In this document: one piece after another, positions 59,042 to 64,000 of the stretch
How positions within the stretch are numbered: position 1 is the first letter of the stretch
Layout of the letters: each line of letters opens with the position of its first letter
From: Tissierella simiarum
GTDB taxonomy: Bacteria; Bacillota; Clostridia; Tissierellales; Tissierellaceae
Length of the DNA: 64,000 nt
NCBI RefSeq assembly: GCF_018917865.1
Contig: NZ_JAHLPM010000003.1
Location: 124,001 to 188,000, forward strand
Reading direction: 5' to 3'
The notes under the pieces: model-generated
Told to the model about the DNA's origin: nothing
Databases searched by the model: none
What the model saw: the letters and a program-made list of their open reading frames with translations, nothing else
Program-made: the position numbers and the translations under genes

Positions 59042-60496
59042 ATGAGAGTATTAGAAGGAATTAAACCAGAAAGAGTATTTTATTATTTTGAAGAAATAAC
59101 CCAAATACCTCGTTGCTCTATGGAAGAAAAAAAAATTAGTGATTATTTAGTGGAAATTGGGAAAAAATTAAGGTTAGATACTATTCAGGATGAGGCATTA
59201 AATGTAATCATTAGAAAACCAGCTTATAAAGGATATGAAAATAGACCTACTATAATATTGCAGGGGCATATGGACATGGTGTGTGAAAAGTCAGAAGGAT
59301 TCTGTCATGATTTTTCAAAAGATCCAATTAAGCTGAATATAGAAGGAGACTTTCTTATAGCAAAAGAAACTACTCTTGGAGCTGATAACGGAATTGCTGT
59401 AGCTATGTGTCTAGCATTATTAGAATCTAATGATATACCTCATCCGCCATTAGAAGTACTTATAACTACTAACGAAGAATCGGGAATGTCTGGTGCTGAA
59501 GCTTTAAATCCAAATAATTTACAAGGAAAGATATTAATAAATATTGACTCAGAAGAAGAAGGTACTATATTAGTAAGCTGTGCTGGTGGAGAAAGAAATA
59601 TGGTTACTATTCCTATAGAATGGAGAGACTCAAAGGATGAAGATGTTTTTTATAGTTTAAAAGTAACAGGGTTAAAGGGTGGACACTCAGGCATGGAGAT
59701 TCATAAAGGAAGAGGAAACTCCAATAAAATAATGGGTAGAATATTGGATAGTCTAAATAGAAAAATTTCTTTGAGTTTATCTTTTATAGAAGGTGGTTCA
59801 AAAACCAATGCTATACCAAGATATGCTAAAGCTATTTTAGCTGTAAATAAAGATGACATAGACCAACTAAACTCTAGAGTTGATGAAATAGAGGAGGAAT
59901 TAAAAAATGAATTATCAACAACAGACGGAGATATAACTTTAGTTATAGAAAAATTAGAAGAGAGAATGGATAAAGTATTTAATGATAATACTAGAGATAA
60001 AATAATAACAGCTTTAATGCTAATGCCAAATGGTGTTCAAACTATGAGTATGGATATTGAAGGGTTGGTGGAAAGTTCAAATAATCTAGGAGTAGTAAAG
60101 ACTATAGACGACAAAGTAACCTTGGAATGTGCAATGAGGAGCTCTGTTGGAAGTTTAAAGAACTATATAGCTAATGAAGTGAGAATCTTAGCTGAAGCAC
60201 TTGGAGGAACATGGGAAAGTTATGCATCTTATCCTGCTTGGGAATATGATAAGGATTCATACATTAGGGAAGTTTTTAAAAAGGCATATAAAGATATGTA
60301 TGGAAAAGAAGTAAATGTAGCAGCTATTCATGCAGGTTTAGAGTGTGGACTATTTAAAGAGAAATTTGGAGACATGGATATGGTTTCCTTTGGACCGAAT
60401 ATGTATGGAGTTCATGCTCCAGGAGAAAAATTAAGTTTATCTTCTACTGAAAGAACTTGGAATCTGTTACTTCAAGTTTTAAAGGAAATAGAATAA
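59042..60496 (+). CDS. pepD: Aminoacyl-histidine dipeptidase (PepD, M20 family)
   Basis: A 484-residue di-zinc peptidase that splits Xaa-His and other dipeptides. LQGHMDMVCEKS contributes the first His/Asp, LGADNGIAVAM the bridging Asp, TNEESGMSGAE the catalytic Glu-Glu, and GLECGLFKEKFGDMDMVSFGPNM the last metal ligands. A lid/dimer domain lies between about 200 and 390. ATG 59042 has AAAGGGTGG upstream; a GTG at 59033 is inside that site. Length matches PepD. Likely feeds amino acid fermentation. Confidence 0.93.
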   Translation: MRVLEGIKPERVFYYFEEITQIPRCSMEEKKISDYLVEIGKKLRLDTIQDEALNVIIRKPAYKGYENRPTIILQGHMDMVCEKSEGFCHDFSKDPIKLNIEGDFLIAKETTLGADNGIAVAMCLALLESNDIPHPPLEVLITTNEESGMSGAEALNPNNLQGKILINIDSEEEGTILVSCAGGERNMVTIPIEWRDSKDEDVFYSLKVTGLKGGHSGMEIHKGRGNSNKIMGRILDSLNRKISLSLSFIEGGSKTNAIPRYAKAILAVNKDDIDQLNSRVDEIEEELKNELSTTDGDITLVIEKLEERMDKVFNDNTRDKIITALMLMPNGVQTMSMDIEGLVESSNNLGVVKTIDDKVTLECAMRSSVGSLKNYIANEVRILAEALGGTWESYASYPAWEYDKDSYIREVFKKAYKDMYGKEVNVAAIHAGLECGLFKEKFGDMDMVSFGPNMYGVHAPGEKLSLSSTERTWNLLLQVLKEIE

Positions 60497-60585
60497 TTTT
60501 CTAATAAAATATATACTTCTATGTTAAAATAGGGTATTATAAGCATATACTTTTATAAAAATATTAAATAAAAAGGAGAATGACT

Positions 60586-61020
60586 ATGACTAAAAAAAAT
60601 AACGATACTTTTGAATACAATGACGAACATTGCGGTGGTTGCGGCTGTGGATGTGATTGTAACGAAGATCATGATGATGTAGAGGATTTTGAATTTGAAG
60701 ATATGGACGAAATGGATGTTATTTACTTAACTCTGGATGATGATACTGAGTTAGAATGTAATGTGCTAGGCATCTTTGAAGTAGATGAAGATGAATATAT
60801 TGCATTAGCACCAGTAGATGATGAGCAAGTATTATTATATAAATATAAAGATTTAGGTAACGATGAATTTGATCTATTACCTATTGAAGAAGAAGATGAG
60901 TTTGAAATGGTTTCAGAAGCATTCTATAGTCTGTTCTTAGATGAAGACTTTGAGGATGAAGACGATTTTGTAGAGTATGAAAATTATGATGATTTAGACG
61001 AAGAAGATGACGAAGAGTAA
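60586..61020 (+). CDS. DUF1292-family acidic protein
   Basis: A 144-residue strongly acidic protein. A cysteine- and histidine-rich start (CGGCGCGCDCNEDHDD) could bind a metal. Then the DUF1292 domain: MDVIYLTLDDDTELECNVLGIFEVDEDEYIALAPVDDEQVLLYKYK, ending in a long Asp/Glu tail. DUF1292 (YrzB-like) proteins are common in Firmicutes and of unknown role. ATG 60586 has GGAG seven bases upstream; an ATG at 60580 is too close. A terminator-like hairpin follows. Confidence 0.88.
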   Translation: MTKKNNDTFEYNDEHCGGCGCGCDCNEDHDDVEDFEFEDMDEMDVIYLTLDDDTELECNVLGIFEVDEDEYIALAPVDDEQVLLYKYKDLGNDEFDLLPIEEEDEFEMVSEAFYSLFLDEDFEDEDDFVEYENYDDLDEEDDEE

Positions 61021-61028
61021 TTTTTAAA

Positions 61029-61068
61029 GTAAGAAAGTACTTCACTTTAATAGTGGGGTACTTTCTTT
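61029..61068 (+). terminator. Terminator after DUF1292 gene
   Basis: AAGAAAGTAC and GTACTTTCTT form the stem with an inner CACT/AGTG pair; the T-run is part of the right arm and continues TTAAT. Confidence 0.82.
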
Positions 61069-61092
61069 AATACGTAGAAAGGGTGGATATAA

Positions 61093-62394
61093 ATGAATAA
61101 AGAGTTAAAATTTTCAAAAGAACTTATAGAATTTATAGATAAGAGTCCAAGCTCTTTTCATGTAGTAAAAAATATAAAAGACAGATTAAATAAGGCTGGA
61201 TATATGGAGCTGAATTTTAAAGATAGATGGACGTTAGAAAAAGAAGGTAAGTATTATGTGACTAACAATAATTCAGCTATAATAGCCTTTGTAGTAGGTA
61301 GCGGTGAGGTAGAAAAAGATGGGTTCAAGCTCATAGGTTCACATACAGATGCTCCTGGTTTTAGAATTAAACCGAATCCTGAAATGGTAGTAGAAAATAG
61401 ATATTTAAAATTAAATACAGAAACTTATGGAGGTCCTATTCTAAACAGCTGGTTTGATAGACCTTTATCCTTGGCAGGGAGAATTGCACTTAAAGGATCT
61501 AATCCTTTGAAACCAGAATATAGACTTATTAACATAGATAAGGATTTAATGATAATCCCTAATTTAGCTATACATATGAACAGAGAAGTTAATGAAGGGG
61601 TGAAGATAAATAAACAAACGGATACATTGCCTTTATTGTCTCTAATAGATGAAAAGTTTAAAAAGGATAATTTTTTATTTAATTTAATTGGAGATTTAAT
61701 AAACGAGAAAGCTGAAAATATATTTGATGCAGATATTTTCTTATATGGAAGAGAAAAGGGGAGTATTGTTGGCTTAAATGATGAATTTATTTCTGTAGGA
61801 AAACTTGATGATTTAGCAATGGTTCATGGAAGCATAGAAGCTCTTTTAAATAGTAAAGTCTCAAAAGCTACTAATGTATGTGTATGTTTTGATAATGAGG
61901 AAGTAGGTAGCACTACTAAACAGGGTGCAGCCAGTCCAATGTTAAGAATTGCCCTAGAAAGAATTACTATGGCACTTAAAAAGGATAGAGAGGACTATTA
62001 TAGAGCTTTATCAAATTCTTTCTTAATCTCTGCAGATATGGCTCATGGTGTTCATCCTAATTATAGTGATAAACATGACCCAACCAATAGACCTGTATTG
62101 AATAAAGGACCTGTAATAAAAATTAGTGCTAATCAATCTTATACTACAGATAGTATTACTTCTGCTATCTATGAGGATATATGTAGGAGTGCAAAAGTTC
62201 CTGTACAAAAATTTGTTAATAGATCTGATGCAAGGGGAGGATCTACAATTGGACCAATAAATACAACTCAATTAGATATACCTTCTTTAGATATAGGAAA
62301 TCCAATCTTAGGCATGCACTCTATTAGAGAAATTGGCGGAGTATTGGATCATTACTATGGGTATAAATCTTTTATAGAATTTTATAATATATAA
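61093..62394 (+). CDS. M18 family aminopeptidase
   Basis: A 433-residue metal aminopeptidase forming a dodecamer in known members (ApeB/DNPEP). GSHTDAPGFRIKPNP (first metal His and Asp), KLDDLAMVHGSIEAL, CFDNEEVGSTTKQGA (catalytic Glu), SADMAHGVHPNY and GNPILGMHSIREIGG (last His) are all present. Releases N-terminal acidic or neutral residues from peptides in the cytoplasm. Ribosome site AAAGGGTGG. Fits a peptide-fermenting lifestyle with pepD nearby. Confidence 0.94.
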   Translation: MNKELKFSKELIEFIDKSPSSFHVVKNIKDRLNKAGYMELNFKDRWTLEKEGKYYVTNNNSAIIAFVVGSGEVEKDGFKLIGSHTDAPGFRIKPNPEMVVENRYLKLNTETYGGPILNSWFDRPLSLAGRIALKGSNPLKPEYRLINIDKDLMIIPNLAIHMNREVNEGVKINKQTDTLPLLSLIDEKFKKDNFLFNLIGDLINEKAENIFDADIFLYGREKGSIVGLNDEFISVGKLDDLAMVHGSIEALLNSKVSKATNVCVCFDNEEVGSTTKQGAASPMLRIALERITMALKKDREDYYRALSNSFLISADMAHGVHPNYSDKHDPTNRPVLNKGPVIKISANQSYTTDSITSAIYEDICRSAKVPVQKFVNRSDARGGSTIGPINTTQLDIPSLDIGNPILGMHSIREIGGVLDHYYGYKSFIEFYNI

Positions 62395-62425
62395 GACTCA
62401 AATATTTGAGTCTTGTATATTATGG
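62395..62425 (+). terminator. Terminator-like palindrome
   Basis: GACTCAAATATTTGAGTC (62395-62412) is a perfect dyad directly after the stop codon, followed by TTGTATATT. The T tail is weak. Confidence 0.55.
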
Positions 62426-62453
62426 GTATAGAAGGATTTAAAGGAGGGATTTG

Positions 62454-63287
62454 GTGTACAAGTTAATAGCTATTGACTTAGACGGAACTTTGCTTGACGA
62501 TAAAAAAAGAATACCTATAGAAAATCTACAAATTGTTCATGAATTAATAGATAAAGGCTATGAAGTAGTTATAGCTACGGGAAGAAGATATTGGTCAGCA
62601 AAAGAATTAACAAAGGACATCAAAAGACATATGACTATTTTAGCTAATAATGGGAGTATAGCTAGAAATTCGGAAGATGATTCAATAATTATTAAAAAAT
62701 ATCTTAGGGTGGAAGATTTTAAAGTCATAATAGAAGAAGGTAAAAGAAGGGGACTGCAGCCTATAATTCATGTAGATAATTATGAAGAAGGATATGATCT
62801 AGTTATAGAATTAGATAGAAGTCATGAAAGCTATCATAACTATTTGTCCTCTAATGAAAATAGGTTTAAACAAGTAGAGACTCATTTAGAGTTGGAAGAT
62901 GTTAAAATTTTAGCAGTAGTATATGTTGGAAACAAGGAGACTTTAAAGAATTTTCATTTTCATATAAATGACAGATATCCAAGTAAATATAGTTCTCATG
63001 TAATAGAAAATATTAAAATAGCAGAGGCTTTATTGGAAATAATGAATCCTCTTGGTAGTAAGTGGATTACTTTAATGGAATATGCTAAGGAAAAAGGAAT
63101 TAAACCTGAGGAAATAATTACTATAGGTGATGATAATAATGATATCGAAATGATAAAAAATTCAGGGTTAGGTATTGCTATGAAAAATAGTAGTCCTATG
63201 GTAAAGAAAATAGCAAAGATTATTTCAGAGAAAGATAATAATGAAAGTGGAGTTGCTTTTGAATTAAAAAGGGTATTAAATATATAA
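62454..63287 (+). CDS. Cof-type HAD hydrolase
   Basis: A 277-residue HAD superfamily IIB phosphatase: motif I IAIDLDGTLLDD, motif II VIATGRR, and motif IV ITIGDDNNDIEMI, with GIAMKNSSPMVKKIAK at the end. The cap domain lies between motifs II and III, as in YidA/Cof proteins that dephosphorylate sugar phosphates, flavin mononucleotide or phosphorylated cofactors. GTG 62454 is preferred, with AGGAGGG five bases upstream. It is 14 bases before the peroxiredoxin gene. Confidence 0.92.
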   Translation: MYKLIAIDLDGTLLDDKKRIPIENLQIVHELIDKGYEVVIATGRRYWSAKELTKDIKRHMTILANNGSIARNSEDDSIIIKKYLRVEDFKVIIEEGKRRGLQPIIHVDNYEEGYDLVIELDRSHESYHNYLSSNENRFKQVETHLELEDVKILAVVYVGNKETLKNFHFHINDRYPSKYSSHVIENIKIAEALLEIMNPLGSKWITLMEYAKEKGIKPEEIITIGDDNNDIEMIKNSGLGIAMKNSSPMVKKIAKIISEKDNNESGVAFELKRVLNI

Positions 63288-63301
63288 AAGGAGGTCGGAA
63301 T

Positions 63302-63748
63302 GTGAATTATGATTTTATATTAAAAGAAACTGATGGTAAAGATGTCTCTTTGAAAGATTTTTTAGGTAAAAATGTTGTAGTTTATTTTTATCCTAAAGAT
63401 AATACAGCTGGCTGCACTACAGAAGCTTTAGAGTTTAGAGATTTAGAAGACGAATTTAATAAATTAGATACGGTTATTGTAGGAGTAAGTAGAGATAGCT
63501 TAAAATCCCATGAGAAGTTTAGAGATAAGCATAATCTGTCTTTTTTACTATTAAGTGATGAAGATGAGAGTGTTCATAAACAATTTAATGTAATGAAGAT
63601 GAAAAAAATGTATGGTAAAGAATATCTAGGAGTAGAAAGGTCTACTTTTATCTTTGATAAAGGAGGAAAATTAGTAAAAGAATTTAGAAAAGTAAAGGCA
63701 AAAGGTCATGGTGAGCAAGTACTTAGCTTTATAAAGGAAAACTTATAA
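63302..63748 (+). CDS. Thioredoxin-fold peroxiredoxin (Bcp/PrxQ-like), single cysteine
   Basis: A 148-residue peroxidase that reduces hydrogen and organic peroxides. Peroxidatic Cys38 is in YPKDNTAGCTTEALEFRDL; the resolving cysteine five residues later found in many Bcp proteins is absent, and no other cysteine occurs, so it must use an external thiol. GVSRDSLKSHEKFRDKH and VERSTFIFDKGGK complete the family pattern. GTG 63302 has AAAGGAGGT upstream. Cytoplasmic. Confidence 0.92.
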   Translation: MNYDFILKETDGKDVSLKDFLGKNVVVYFYPKDNTAGCTTEALEFRDLEDEFNKLDTVIVGVSRDSLKSHEKFRDKHNLSFLLLSDEDESVHKQFNVMKMKKMYGKEYLGVERSTFIFDKGGKLVKEFRKVKAKGHGEQVLSFIKENL

Positions 63749-63765
63749 TCTAGAGGTGGAAAAAT

Positions 63766-64000
63766 TTGAATCAAATTAACGTTTATAATGTATATTCAAC
63801 TTATTTACAGCATAAGTTTGGAGAAAAGGTATATAAATTACCTATTAATTTACCTTTAACCTGTCCAAATAGAGATGGCACTCTAGGAGTAGGTGGTTGC
63901 ATCTATTGCGGGGAAGAAGGTGGATCTTTTGAAAATCTTCCTAATAGTTTATCGGTAAAAGAACAAGTACTCAAGAATAAAGAATATATAGAAAGAAGAT
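63766..64000 (+). CDS. TIGR01212-family radical SAM protein (YhcC/YtqA-like), 3' end outside window
   Basis: TTG 63766, with AGAGGTGG upstream, opens a frame that runs off the window. The visible 78 residues contain YLQHKFGEKVYKLPINL and LTCPNRDGTLGVGGCIYCGEEGGSF, the typical N-terminus of the YhcC/YtqA family, whose radical SAM cysteines are C-x7-8-C-x2-C rather than the usual CxxxCxxC. Function of the family is not established. It starts 17 bases after the peroxiredoxin gene and probably shares its transcript. Confidence 0.85.
   Translation, partial: MNQINVYNVYSTYLQHKFGEKVYKLPINLPLTCPNRDGTLGVGGCIYCGEEGGSFENLPNSLSVKEQVLKNKEYIERR

Overview
The window looks like a piece of chromosome from a strictly anaerobic, low-GC Gram-positive bacterium of the Clostridia/Tissierellales type. 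Evidence: very AT-rich DNA, strong AGGAGG ribosome sites, frequent TTG and GTG starts, many intrinsic terminators, [FeFe]-hydrogenase maturation genes, an oxygen-sensitive class III ribonucleotide reductase and several thiol/methionine repair enzymes. No rRNA, tRNA, CRISPR array, intact transposase or phage gene was seen. The species cannot be named from the sequence.

Layout. 1-13.2 kb: two nearly identical Cache-HAMP chemoreceptor genes (the first cut by the window edge) flank a variable segment. That segment holds a decayed ABC transporter, a cysteine-rich protein, an Erm-type 23S rRNA methylase preceded by a 14-codon leader peptide and a strong attenuator hairpin, and an iron locus (AraC regulator, Fur-family regulator, two ABC half-transporters) with two Fur boxes. 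13.2-18.2 kb: a hypothetical gene, then the hydrogenase maturation set TM1266-like, hydE, hydG, hydF. 18.3-24.4 kb: a hydrolase, methylglyoxal synthase, a truncated amino-acid ABC ATPase, and a MarR regulator beside two ArsA-type ATPases separated by a small gene; then a cold-shock protein with a folded leader. 24.6-27.4 kb: a WYL regulator with GyrI-like, DUF3788 and YoaP-like genes. Its putative operator is duplicated exactly 23 kb away in front of the cysteine-rich gene.

27.7-47.7 kb is mostly housekeeping: PPIase, old yellow enzyme, two MATE exporters (one with its TetR regulator), a cell-wall-anchored-type secreted protein, a long RelA-like synthetase, DUF4153 membrane protein, LrgAB, MsrA, a non-classical [FeFe]-hydrogenase, a radical SAM/SPASM protein, a HAD phosphatase, and nrdDG with a textbook pair of NrdR boxes.

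47.8-55.2 kb is an accessory stretch: a membrane-anchored phosphoesterase, PhnA, decayed repeat-like DNA, four GNAT acetyltransferases (one with an internal deletion), a methyltransferase, a divergent signal peptidase II, and an AlkD-type repair protein. 55.2-64 kb returns to core functions: lipoprotein, free-Met-sulfoxide reductase, transglutaminase-like protein, an orphan DNA methyltransferase, two peptidases, DUF1292, Cof-type HAD, a single-cysteine peroxiredoxin and the start of a TIGR01212 radical SAM gene.

The most notable points are the inducible-looking erm control region, the shared WYL-type operator with identical promoter geometry at two loci, the two short leader peptides with Arg-X-Arg motifs, the paired ArsA ATPases without arsenic genes, and the atypical hydrogenase.
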